DNA of 53,129 bases from Armatimonadota bacterium (GTDB lineage Bacteria; Cloacimonadota; Cloacimonadia; Cloacimonadales; TCS61): NCBI GenBank assembly GCA_013203665.1, contig JABMPU010000069.1, positions 1 to 53,129 of the forward strand. The letters run 5' to 3'. Each line of letters starts with the position of its first letter. The first letter of the stretch is position 1. Shown here one piece after another: positions 18,832 through 27,172 of this stretch. The position numbers were made by a program, and so were the translations under genes. The notes under the pieces are model-generated. The model was not told where the DNA came from and did not search any database. It worked only from the letters and a program-made list of their open reading frames with translations.

Positions 18832-19926
18832 TTGGAAAAAGTAAATGTTCTGATTATTGGGGCAGGAGTCATTGGGCTTGCAGTTGGTAAAGCTCTTTCT
18901 GAAGAATTTGAAGATGTGGTGATCGTGGAACAGGAAAAATCATTTGGAAGACATACCAGCAGCAGAAATTCTGAGGTTATTCATTCGGGAATCTATTATC
19001 CGCAGAATTCCTTGAAAGCCAAACTCTGTTTGGAAGGAAATGAGATGCTTTACGATTTTGCTAAAACTCATAACATCACATATAAAAAAACAGGCAAAAT
19101 TGTAGTAGCAACTTCAGAGGAAGAATTACCATCATTAATAGATTTAAAAGAAAATGGTGGAAAAAATAATGTTTCCGGATTACGCATTATTGATGAATCT
19201 GAATGTAATAAATTGGAACCTCAGATTTTGGCGGTTAAAGGATTATTAGTCCCAAGCTCTGGAATTATCGATACTCACAAATTAATGCAAAAATTGGAAT
19301 CTGAATCTGAAAAAAATGATGCTTTTGTAGTTTATGATATGAAAGTGATTTCAATTCAGAAAAATGAGAAAACTTATATCGTAGAATTTTCTAATGAAGA
19401 AATTTTCGAAGCAAATATTCTAATTAACTGTGCCGGTCTCTTTTGTGAAGATATTGCAAAAATGGTTGGAATCGAAACTATTGAAAATAATTTAAAAATT
19501 TACTGGTGTAAAGGTGAGTATTATAAAACCACAAAAATCAAAAATATTGAACATCTGATTTATCCAATTCCATCATCAATTTCTTGTGGAATTCATCTAT
19601 CTTTAAATTTGGCAGATGAATGTCGTTTTGGTCCGAATGCGAATTATGTTGACAAACTTAATTATGCAATTACAGATAAATATAAAAAAAAATTCTTTGT
19701 ATCAGTTAAAAAGTACATAGAGATTGATGAAGAAAACCTGAATATGGATGATTGTGGAATAAGAGCAAAACTTCAAGGACCCAATGATAATTTCAGAGAT
19801 TTCTATATTAAGGAAGAAACTGAGAAAGGATATTCTAACTTTATAAATTTAATGGGGATAGATTCACCAGGATTGACTGCTTGCCTATCAATTGCTGAGG
19901 AAGTAAAAAGGATTTTGTCAACCTGA
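18832..19926 (+). CDS. FAD-dependent oxidoreductase, L-2-hydroxyglutarate dehydrogenase-like
   Basis: A 364-aa protein of the D-amino-acid-oxidase-like fold. The TTG start at 18832 has GGAG five bases upstream and places the FAD-binding motif at the N-terminus (IGAGVIGLAVG, about 8-18). 'GRHTSSRNSEVIHSGIYYPQNSLKAKLC' is very typical of L-2-hydroxyglutarate oxidase/dehydrogenase (LhgO/YgaF). 'INCAGLF' (about 200) and the final 'MGIDSPGLTACLSIAEEV' complete the FAD site. It probably oxidises L-2-hydroxyglutarate to 2-oxoglutarate, a metabolite-repair step. Family members with glycerol-3-phosphate activity exist, so the substrate is not certain. Confidence 0.87.
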   Translation: MEKVNVLIIGAGVIGLAVGKALSEEFEDVVIVEQEKSFGRHTSSRNSEVIHSGIYYPQNSLKAKLCLEGNEMLYDFAKTHNITYKKTGKIVVATSEEELPSLIDLKENGGKNNVSGLRIIDESECNKLEPQILAVKGLLVPSSGIIDTHKLMQKLESESEKNDAFVVYDMKVISIQKNEKTYIVEFSNEEIFEANILINCAGLFCEDIAKMVGIETIENNLKIYWCKGEYYKTTKIKNIEHLIYPIPSSISCGIHLSLNLADECRFGPNANYVDKLNYAITDKYKKKFFVSVKKYIEIDEENLNMDDCGIRAKLQGPNDNFRDFYIKEETEKGYSNFINLMGIDSPGLTACLSIAEEVKRILST

Positions 19927-19965
19927 TTTTCTTCATTTATTTTACAAAGTTTTTTTGGAGTAGAT

Positions 19966-21288
19966 TTGGAATTTTCAGAAAAATTTTTATACCACATCTG
20001 GGATGCTCAACATCTTAAACCTGAACTAAAAACTATTTCAGGAAAATCCCTTAAAATCATGTTTCAAGGTCAATTCAATACTGATTCAGGACCGGATTTT
20101 AAGAATGCAATCATTCAGATTGATGATGAAACTTTTCGTGGAGACATCGAAATACATCTTAAGACTTATGATTGGATTGCTCACAAACACGATGAAAATC
20201 GCTATTTTAATAAAACAATACTTCATGTTGTTTATGAGCATAATGGAAAATATTCGCATACGATCAATGAAAATGGCGAATTGATTGAAATTCTGGAATT
20301 GTGTAACTTACTGGATAAAGATATTGCCAAGCTTTTGGCACAATATTCGGAAAAACCTTTTAATGAAAAGGACAAATTCTGCAGTTTCTTTGCAGGTTTA
20401 CATACTGATACGGTTGAGCAGATATTGAAAAAATTAGGTAAAATGAGATTTGAGAAAAAAATAAAAAGATTTGATGCTGAACTCCATTTCTCAGATTTTA
20501 ATCAATTATTGCTGCAAGGACTTTTTTCTGCACTCGGATATAGTAAAAACAAATTTCAGATGTTTCAACTTGTTTCAGATTTTTCATATTATAAGCTGAA
20601 AAAATATCTCAAACAAGGCATGACAAGAGATGAAATGATGGCGATTTTATTATGCGGTTCAGATTTAATAAACCACTTACCTGCCACCTTTCCGGATGAA
20701 TTAAAAACAAAATGGCAGGAAATGTATGCAAATCAGGATTATTCAAGAGAAAATTTTAATTATGATTGGAAACTTTTTAGAATCAGACCGACAAATCATC
20801 CGGCAATAAGGATTCTGCAAATCTCCGAACTTCTTTATGTAAATCTGAAAATCTCTTTTTTCAATAATATCCTGAAAATATTTTCATTTGGATTAGACTC
20901 ATTTAATTTAAAAGATTTCAGAAATAAGTTTTATCTTTTTTTTCGATCTGATTCGGAATATCTTCCTGAGAAATATAATATCGGAAAAACACGCTTGGAT
21001 ACAATTCTAATAAATATCATTCTTCCTCTCGCAGTGCTTTATGCTCGTAAAATGTCTTATCATGAACTCGAAGAAGTTGCTTCCCGAGTTTATCAGAAGT
21101 TTCATAGCTTACCGGACAATTATATTTTAAAATTTATGCAAAATTTTTTGGATGATTCACAAAAGAAAATTCTCAGGAAACAGGCAATTTCCCAACAGGG
21201 AATGCTGCAATTGTATTTTGATTTTTGTCTTCACCACAATTGCAGGGGATGTGAATCTTTTAAAGCTTCTATTCTAAGTGAAATGTAG
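19966..21288 (+). CDS. DUF2851 family protein
   Basis: A 440-aa protein with a TTG start (GGAG five bases upstream). The opening matches the DUF2851 family, common in Bacteroidota and relatives: 'FLYHIWDAQHL', 'GQFNTDSGPDFKNAIIQI', 'RGDIEIHLKTYDW' and 'TILHVVYEHNG'. The DSGPDF / GDIEIH / H-V-V segment has the look of a nuclease-type D...E.H core, but that is inference. The C-terminus carries a Cys pair ('HHNCRGCESF'). No signal peptide. Function in the family is not established. Confidence 0.85.
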   Translation: MEFSEKFLYHIWDAQHLKPELKTISGKSLKIMFQGQFNTDSGPDFKNAIIQIDDETFRGDIEIHLKTYDWIAHKHDENRYFNKTILHVVYEHNGKYSHTINENGELIEILELCNLLDKDIAKLLAQYSEKPFNEKDKFCSFFAGLHTDTVEQILKKLGKMRFEKKIKRFDAELHFSDFNQLLLQGLFSALGYSKNKFQMFQLVSDFSYYKLKKYLKQGMTRDEMMAILLCGSDLINHLPATFPDELKTKWQEMYANQDYSRENFNYDWKLFRIRPTNHPAIRILQISELLYVNLKISFFNNILKIFSFGLDSFNLKDFRNKFYLFFRSDSEYLPEKYNIGKTRLDTILINIILPLAVLYARKMSYHELEEVASRVYQKFHSLPDNYILKFMQNFLDDSQKKILRKQAISQQGMLQLYFDFCLHHNCRGCESFKASILSEM

Positions 21289-21312
21289 CATTATTAACGA
21301 AAGAAAAATCTT

Positions 21313-24207
21313 ATGAAAAAAATTATACCTTGTATATTTTTCATATTAATTTCGATTCTTTTGATAGCGGAAAATGCAAAAATGGACAGTCTGAAAAGTG
21401 AATTGAAAAATGTTTCTGAGGAAAAACAGGTAACAATTCTGAATGAACTTGCCAATTCTTACAGAAAGGTTAATATTGAAAAGAGTTATGAATATGGAAT
21501 TCAAGCTTTGAAACTGGCAGAAAAATATAAAAACAATTTAGAAAAATATAAAGCATTAAATTCTTTTGGCTATTATTTCCGTCATAAAAAAGAGCATGAA
21601 AAATCAATCGAATATTTTCATCAAGCATTAGAAGTATGCAGAAAACTTAATGATAAAGAAAAAACTGCTAATGATTTAGACAACATAGGTCATGGTTATT
21701 GGTTTTTAGGTGATTATGAAATTGCACTTTCTTATTATCAGAATGCTTTAGAAATAAATCTTGTAATCGGTAAAAAAACAGCTTTAGCTGGTTCATATAA
21801 TAATATTGGAAGCATTTATTCCCGTCTCGGAAATTATGAAAAAGCATTAGATAATCTTTTACTTTCTTTAAAAATAAAGGAAGAACTGGGCGATAGAATA
21901 TCTATTGCCCGGACTTTAAATAATTTAGGCAATATTTTTCTGAGATTAAAAAGATATGAAAAAGCAGTGGAGTATTATGAAAGATCGTTACACTACAAAA
22001 AGGAACTTAAAGACTTAGATTCGATTGCTTTCACTTTAAATAATATCGGAAATGTTTATGGGAAACTCAAGGATTATGAACAAGCTCTTTCTTTTTATAA
22101 TCAAGCTTTAGCAACATACGAGGAAACAGATAATAAAAAGGGAATATCTACGACATTTAATAATATTGCAGTTATTTACGAATATTCTCAAGATTTTGAT
22201 AAAGTTTTGGATTATTATAAAAGATCACTAAATCTGAAAAAAGAAATAGGAGATAAATATGGCTTTGCCAATACATCCAAGAATATTGCAAGTTTGTATT
22301 TAGATAAAAATGAACCGGATACAGCATTGGATTATCTTAAGCAAAGTTTAGAATGTGCTTTGGAAATCGATGCAAAAGAATTAATTAAAGATGATTATAT
22401 TATTTTGGCAAATATATATGAACAACTCAACGATTATGAAAAGGCTTGGGAATATGAAGTTCTTGCTTCAACCATCAAAGATAGTATCTTCCATGAGAAT
22501 ATGAGTAAAGAATTCGCAGAAATGCATGTAAAATACGAATCCGAAAAAAAAGAAAGAGAAATCCTATCACTTCAAAAAGAAAAAGAATTTCAAAAAAAAT
22601 TCCAACTTTGGTTGCTGATAATAATCCTTTTATTTCTTATTTTTCTGGTAATTATTATTACTCTTTTAATAATTAAACATCACAATAATATAAAATTACA
22701 GGAACAGATTTTTGAGCGAGAACGTGCAGAAAAGGAATTAGAAAGATATCAGCAACACTTGGAAAAATTGGTAGAGGAACGTACTTCTGAACTAAAAAAG
22801 AGTGAGGGGAAATATCGTTCTCTTGTGGATAATATTAATGATGCAGTTTATAAGGTTAATCCAAAAGGTTATTTTACTTATGTGAATAAAATTATGGAAG
22901 AACAGGTGGGAATTACATCTGAAATGTTTTATTCTCTAAAACTTACTGATATTGTCATTTCGGAAGATCATAAGATTTCTTTAGAGAATTTCAAGAAAGC
23001 TTTAGATGGTGAAATTCCATTACCTTTTGAGATAAAATATAAAAAATCTGATGGAAGTTTGATAATTGTTGAAACAAGTATCACTCCAATTTATGATGGA
23101 AAGAAAGTTAGCATGATTCAAGGAATATCCCGTGATATTACTCAGCGTAAAGCTGCTGAGGAAATGTTCCGGAAGTTTGAATTTATTGCAAACACTTCGA
23201 TTGAATTTATGAGCTTGATTAACAAAGATTATATTTATGAAACCGTGAACAAAGCGTTCGGATGTACTTTCAAAAACCTACAACCTGAAGAGATTATCGG
23301 TAAATCCGTTAAACAGATTTGGGGAGAAGAACAATTTAGTAATGTCATAAAAAGTTATCTTGATAAATGTTTTACAGGAAAAGTCATTCACTGTGAGGCG
23401 TGGTTTGATTTTGTAGATTTTGGACATCGCTATTTTGAAGTAACATATACTCCATATAAAAACGAAGCTGACGAAATAACTCATGTTGTTGTTATTATAC
23501 GAGATTCAACAAATAAGAAAAATCTGGAGGATCAGTTAGTCCGCTCAGAACGTATGGCAAGTATAGGAAAATTAGCTGCCGGGATTGCTCATGAAATCAG
23601 AAATCCTCTGGCAAATATTAATGCTTCTGCACAATTAAGTATCAAAAAAATAGAGTTGAAAGAACCGATTCAAGATTATCTGGAAATTATTATGAGGAAT
23701 TCTAATGAAGCAAACCAAATAATAATGGAATTACTTGATTTCGCCAGACCAAGAGAACTGAAATTTGAAGATAATTTAATTTCTGATATTCTTGAAAATG
23801 TAATAAAAAATCTGAAAGCAAGATTTTCAAAAAATAAAATAAAAATCAGCAAGCATTTTGAAAAAGATATTCCCAAAATCAAAGCAGATAAAAAATGGCT
23901 TGAACAAGCTTTTCAGAATATTATCATCAATTCTATTCAAGCATTTGAAGATGGAGGCAACATCTCGGTTTCTACATCTTTTAATTCTGAAAACGAAATA
24001 ATAATTGTTATTTCAGATAATGGGAAAGGCATTCCAAAAAATAATCTGGAAAAAATATTTGATCCATTCTTCACAACAAAAGATGAAGGAGTTGGTTTGG
24101 GTTTAGCATTAGTTCATCAGATCATTGAAGATCACGATGGGTTTATAAATATCGAAAGCGAAATAGGAAAAGGTACAAAAGTAATAATTCAATTACCAAA
24201 GAAATAA
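21313..24207 (+). CDS. TPR-PAS sensor histidine kinase
   Basis: A 964-aa membrane kinase. Signal peptide (1-20); about eight TPR units (about 40-400) with the 'YxxALxYYxxAL' pattern, placed outside the inner membrane; TM helix (about 430-455); coiled coil (456-495); PAS1 (about 495-610); PAS2 (about 618-735); HisKA with phospho-acceptor His760 in GIAHEIRNPL; and HATPase with N box 'QNIIINSIQAF', 'SDNGKGIP' and 'GVGLGLALV'. The TPR lattice outside and PAS inside suggest it reads a protein or peptide in the periplasm and a small ligand or redox state in the cytoplasm. The adjacent NtrC-type regulator, 53 bases downstream, is the expected partner. Confidence 0.93.
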   Translation: MKKIIPCIFFILISILLIAENAKMDSLKSELKNVSEEKQVTILNELANSYRKVNIEKSYEYGIQALKLAEKYKNNLEKYKALNSFGYYFRHKKEHEKSIEYFHQALEVCRKLNDKEKTANDLDNIGHGYWFLGDYEIALSYYQNALEINLVIGKKTALAGSYNNIGSIYSRLGNYEKALDNLLLSLKIKEELGDRISIARTLNNLGNIFLRLKRYEKAVEYYERSLHYKKELKDLDSIAFTLNNIGNVYGKLKDYEQALSFYNQALATYEETDNKKGISTTFNNIAVIYEYSQDFDKVLDYYKRSLNLKKEIGDKYGFANTSKNIASLYLDKNEPDTALDYLKQSLECALEIDAKELIKDDYIILANIYEQLNDYEKAWEYEVLASTIKDSIFHENMSKEFAEMHVKYESEKKEREILSLQKEKEFQKKFQLWLLIIILLFLIFLVIIITLLIIKHHNNIKLQEQIFERERAEKELERYQQHLEKLVEERTSELKKSEGKYRSLVDNINDAVYKVNPKGYFTYVNKIMEEQVGITSEMFYSLKLTDIVISEDHKISLENFKKALDGEIPLPFEIKYKKSDGSLIIVETSITPIYDGKKVSMIQGISRDITQRKAAEEMFRKFEFIANTSIEFMSLINKDYIYETVNKAFGCTFKNLQPEEIIGKSVKQIWGEEQFSNVIKSYLDKCFTGKVIHCEAWFDFVDFGHRYFEVTYTPYKNEADEITHVVVIIRDSTNKKNLEDQLVRSERMASIGKLAAGIAHEIRNPLANINASAQLSIKKIELKEPIQDYLEIIMRNSNEANQIIMELLDFARPRELKFEDNLISDILENVIKNLKARFSKNKIKISKHFEKDIPKIKADKKWLEQAFQNIIINSIQAFEDGGNISVSTSFNSENEIIIVISDNGKGIPKNNLEKIFDPFFTTKDEGVGLGLALVHQIIEDHDGFINIESEIGKGTKVIIQLPKK

Positions 24208-24260
24208 GTTTCTTTGAAGAATTGAGTTGGTAAGGTAAGAATAATAAATAGGGAAGTCTT

Positions 24261-25643
24261 ATGGAACGTATTTTAATTATTGAAGATAATAAAGATATGC
24301 GATTTATTCTTTCGCATATCTTGAAAGATGCAGGTTATACAACTGCAATTGCTAAAAATGGTGAAATAGCATTAAAGAGAATTAAAGCTAAAACACCCAA
24401 TCTTATCGTCCTCGATGTTCGCATGCCGAAAATGGATGGTTTTGAAGTTTTGGAAAAAGTGAAGAAAATCAATCCTGAAATCCAGATAATTATGATTACA
24501 GCTTTTGGTGAAATCAAGGATTCTGTGAAAGCGATGAAATTGGGAGCTTATGACTATATTACTAAACCGTTTGATAACGACGAAATTATTTTCACCATAA
24601 AAAAAGCCTTGAAAAATCAATCTCTAACAAAAGAAGTAAAAGAGCTTAGAAAAAGATTGAAAGATAAGGATAAAAACGAAATTATTGTGGGAGAAAGTTC
24701 TGAAATTCAGAATATCATGAAACAGGTAAATTTGATAGCTCCTACAAATATGATTGTTGTTATTCAGGGAAAAAGCGGAACCGGAAAAGAGGTTTTTGCG
24801 AATATGATCCATCATAAAAGTAAACGAAATTCAAAACCGTTTATTGCTGTCGATTGCGGAGCAATACCGGAAACGCTTTTTGAAAGCGAGTTGTTCGGTC
24901 ATGAAGAAGGTGCATTTACCGGAGCGAGTTCTATGAAAAAAGGGAAGTTTGAACTTGCAGAGGGTGGAACTTTATTTTTTGATGAGATCACAAACCTTCC
25001 TGAAAGCGGTCAGAAAAAGTTGTTACGTGCAATTGAAGAGAATGAGATTCATCATATTGGAGGGAAAAAATCTATTCCGGTTGATGTTCGCATAATTGTA
25101 GCTGCCAATTCCAACCTTTTGGAAGCTGTTCAAAAAAACGAATTCCGGGATGATTTGTTTTATAGATTAAATCAGTTCAGTATCTTGCTTCCTCTGCTTC
25201 ATGAGAGAAAAGATGACATTCCGACTTTGGCAAAAGAATTCTTGTCTGAAGCAAATATCGATTTGGACAAAAATGTGAGAGGATTTTCATCAAAAGCAAT
25301 GAGATTGCTTCAGGACTATCATTGGCCCGGAAATATCAGGGAATTAAAACATGTCGTTAAAAGAGCCACCTTAATCTGCAAAAATGATTATATTCATCCT
25401 GAATACTTTCCCAAAAGTCTATCCAAGATTAATTATGAGATTTTTATTCCCGAAGTTTTTGAATCCAATTTTTCAATGGAAAATGTAATAAATGAAGTAG
25501 AAAAGAAAATGGTTTTGCGTACTCTCGACTTGGCTGAAGGACACAAAACTAAAGCTGCAGAGTATTTGAAAATCACGCGGAAAAGTTTATATCGAATGAT
25601 GCGGAAATTTGATATTCCATTTAAATGGAATCCCGGGAAATAA
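24261..25643 (+). CDS. Sigma-54-dependent NtrC-family response regulator
   Basis: A 460-aa activator. Receiver (1-120) with phospho-Asp52 (LDVRMPKMDG) and Lys in ITKPF; AAA+ domain (about 140-375) with Walker A GKSGTGKE, the sigma-54 contact loop GAFTGA (217-222), Walker B GGTLFFDEI and arginine finger region 'EFRDDLFYRLNQF'; and a Fis-type helix-turn-helix at the C-terminus ('HKTKAAEYLKITRKSLYRMMRKF'). It should remodel sigma-54 RNA polymerase at -24/-12 promoters in response to the upstream TPR-PAS kinase. The target genes are not shown by the sequence. Confidence 0.95.
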   Translation: MERILIIEDNKDMRFILSHILKDAGYTTAIAKNGEIALKRIKAKTPNLIVLDVRMPKMDGFEVLEKVKKINPEIQIIMITAFGEIKDSVKAMKLGAYDYITKPFDNDEIIFTIKKALKNQSLTKEVKELRKRLKDKDKNEIIVGESSEIQNIMKQVNLIAPTNMIVVIQGKSGTGKEVFANMIHHKSKRNSKPFIAVDCGAIPETLFESELFGHEEGAFTGASSMKKGKFELAEGGTLFFDEITNLPESGQKKLLRAIEENEIHHIGGKKSIPVDVRIIVAANSNLLEAVQKNEFRDDLFYRLNQFSILLPLLHERKDDIPTLAKEFLSEANIDLDKNVRGFSSKAMRLLQDYHWPGNIRELKHVVKRATLICKNDYIHPEYFPKSLSKINYEIFIPEVFESNFSMENVINEVEKKMVLRTLDLAEGHKTKAAEYLKITRKSLYRMMRKFDIPFKWNPGK

Positions 25644-26167
25644 TATTAAACATTTCCCTTTTCAATTTCTGTCATCTAACTTGTTGAAACAAATAAGAGA
25701 ACTAAAAGCAGCGTTTTAAATTTCAAAATCCGAATTTCTAATTTCTAATAAAATTTCAAAATCAAAATGTATAAAACTTGATGATATATTTCATTGTTAC
25801 ATTATCATATATATAAAATGTTAAGGAATAAATTTCTTGATTTTCAATAACTGTAGATTGGGTATTTGGTATTGTGTATTTGGATTTTGTTTGTAATTTG
25901 ACTGTGTCATTTTGTCACGTTTTGTTTCTTTCTGACACAAAATAAAAGAAATTCATTTCCATATTTTTTTAGCCTGAAATAAATAACGATTTCATTATTT
26001 ATTGTTTTTCAAATAATTATAACAATTCTTAAGACTTAAAATATTTATTTTTTTTGCTTGGTTCAGCAAATGCATATTAAAAGAGAAAATGAAAAAGAGA
26101 ATCCGCCTACGCAAAGAAAAGTAAGAAGAATATTGCTACGGCGTGACAAGAACAAGAAGGAAAAGTA
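25644..26167. other. Long AT-rich regulatory-looking intergenic region
   Basis: Some 520 bases without a supported gene between the NtrC regulator and the next receiver. Contents seen: repeated 'AATTTCAAAATC' phrases at about 25718-25765; an inverted pair TGTGTCA (25903-25909) and TGACACA (25933-25939), with TTTTGTCACG between, that could be activator sites; a possible -24/-12 promoter near 26060; and, near 26102-26152, a dispersed-repeat-like pair 'CCGCCTACGC...GCTACGGCG' interrupted by an A-rich stretch. Confidence 0.5.
26058..26075 (+). promoter_or_regulatory. Possible sigma-54 promoter
   Basis: TTGGTTCAGCAAATGCAT places GG (26060-26061) exactly ten bases before GC (26072-26073), the invariant spacing of -24/-12 promoters. 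The CAC of the -24 box and the first T of the -12 box do not match, so this is a weak candidate. The context (an NtrC-type activator upstream and a receiver gene about 95 bases downstream) raises it slightly. Confidence 0.3.
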
Positions 26168-26548
26168 ATGGGTTCTGTTTTAATAGTAGAAGACAATAAA
26201 GATATGCAATTTCTTCTTTCACACATTCTAAATGGACAAGGAATCAGTACGATAATTGCCGGAAATGCTTATGCTGCTATGCAAGAGATAGAAAAATCTA
26301 TTCCGGATTTGGTACTTCTGGATATTCGCTTGCCCGGAATGGATGGTTTAGAAGCATTAAAAAGAATTAAGCAAAAATATAAGGATATTCAAACTATTAT
26401 GATCACAGCATACAGCAGTATAGCTAATAGAGCAGAAGCTTTGGAATTGGGTGCTAACGATTATATTACTAAACCATTTAATAATGACGAACTTATCTTT
26501 AAAATTAGAGAAGGATTAAAAAAATCTTCCGTAAGGGATATTTCATGA
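26168..26548 (+). CDS. Single-domain response regulator (CheY-like receiver)
   Basis: A 126-aa receiver without output domain. Phospho-Asp52 (LLDIRLPGMDG), acidic pair in 'IVEDNKDM', Thr in MITAYS and Lys in YITKPF are present. It closely resembles the receiver of the NtrC regulator upstream ('EDNKDMxFxLSHIL', 'ITKPFxNDE'), suggesting a duplication of that domain. It could act as a phosphate sink or relay for the same kinase. Overlaps the next gene by ATGA. Confidence 0.92.
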   Translation: MGSVLIVEDNKDMQFLLSHILNGQGISTIIAGNAYAAMQEIEKSIPDLVLLDIRLPGMDGLEALKRIKQKYKDIQTIMITAYSSIANRAEALELGANDYITKPFNNDELIFKIREGLKKSSVRDIS

Positions 26549-26847
26549 AAGAGAAAATCAAGAAAAATAACATAATTTTGATAAATTGCCCGATTTGTAA
26601 TGAACCGGAATATATTATTCTCGATGGAAATTATACAGTTTTATACAAGGAATGTAAAAATTCAAAATCTAATGAGAAATATCATCTGCAAATTGAAAAG
26701 AACTTTTTGGGATATTCAATAAAAACTAGTTTTTTTTCTAAGGTTTCAGGTAGTTTCCAATTCATGAAAATTAATTACAGAAAACCAACCATAGAAGAAT
26801 TTAAATTTATTAATGAAGAAATAAAGAATTCCAGATATTTAAGATGA
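26545..26847 (+). CDS. Small Cys-containing protein of unknown function
   Basis: A 100-aa protein whose start overlaps the receiver stop (ATGA), so it is probably translated by coupling. The N-terminal part has a CPIC pair (about 17-20) and one further Cys in 'YKECKNSKSN', reminiscent of an incomplete zinc ribbon. The rest is beta-prone, and the C-terminus ('PTIEEFKFINEEIKN') is helical. No signal peptide or TM segment. Not recognised; its tie to the receiver suggests a signalling accessory. Confidence 0.6.
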   Translation: MKEKIKKNNIILINCPICNEPEYIILDGNYTVLYKECKNSKSNEKYHLQIEKNFLGYSIKTSFFSKVSGSFQFMKINYRKPTIEEFKFINEEIKNSRYLR

Positions 26848-26854
26848 GGTATTT

Positions 26855-26959
26855 ATGTTAGTTATCGTTATTATTTTATTATATTTAGTTTTGATAATAG
26901 CACTTTGGAATTTGGTAAAGATAACTTTTAAGAAAAGAAGGAAAAAGTTTACCCCGTGA
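26855..26959 (+). CDS. 34-aa small membrane protein
   Basis: A short ORF with a good SD (GAGG five bases before ATG) eight bases after the previous stop. It encodes one long hydrophobic helix (MLVIVIILLYLVLIIALWNL), then a strongly basic tail (about 22-32: KITFKKRRKKF), a positive-inside single-pass topology. The last codons run into the structured repeat at 26951, so that repeat may have replaced an older 3' end. It completes a three-gene run with the receiver and the Cys protein. Real translation is inference from SD, spacing and composition. Confidence 0.5.
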   Translation: MLVIVIILLYLVLIIALWNLVKITFKKRRKKFTP

Positions 26960-27002
26960 AACACCGCAAAGCGGTAGCAGCAAAGATGCTGTTTAACGGG
27001 GT
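26951..27002. repeat. Three-way-junction-shaped structured element
   Basis: An outer stem ACCCCGT (26951-26957) with ACGGGGT (26996-27002) encloses two hairpins: ACCGC-AAA-GCGGT (26963-26975) and AGCAGC-AAAGAT-GCTGTT (26976-26993). It is GC-rich in an AT-rich setting and lies right before the first copy of the shared leader. It looks like a dispersed palindromic repeat, or possibly a structured RNA or a terminator-like fold; no T run follows. Confidence 0.6.
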
Positions 27003-27072
27003 GAAAAGTATTTAATTTCGATAATAAAACACAACCGATCTATTTGTTGGCTGGAAACTGTTAATCAAAAAA
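27002..27072 (+). promoter_or_regulatory. Shared leader element, copy 1
   Basis: First of three near-identical stretches: GAAAAGTATTTAATTTCGAT then AATAAAACACAACCGAT, a variable 8-10 bases, TGGCTGGAAACTGTTAA and an A run. The CAACC/GTTGG pairing around the variable part can form a short hairpin. It lies about 100 bases before the lipoprotein gene at 27173. A promoter with leader, or a cis-acting RNA, would explain its repetition before each unit. Confidence 0.6.
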
Positions 27073-27172
27073 AGTGGAATTTTAATGTGATCTAATAACT
27101 TGGAATTTAAGTAATTAATTTAAAATAGATATAAGTAATTTACAGATTGATAAAATATTCAAGGGAGTTTAA

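Noticed and set aside
26951-27003. Possible integron attC site
   Set aside because: GTTTAAC resembles a core-site box, but the two ends do not form the required RYYYAAC/GTTRRRY pair, and there is no integrase or cassette array; a structured dispersed repeat fits better.
27002-27072. Cyclic di-GMP (GEMM) riboswitch in the leader
   Set aside because: The GEMM core sequences were not found in any of the three copies; only a short hairpin is evident.
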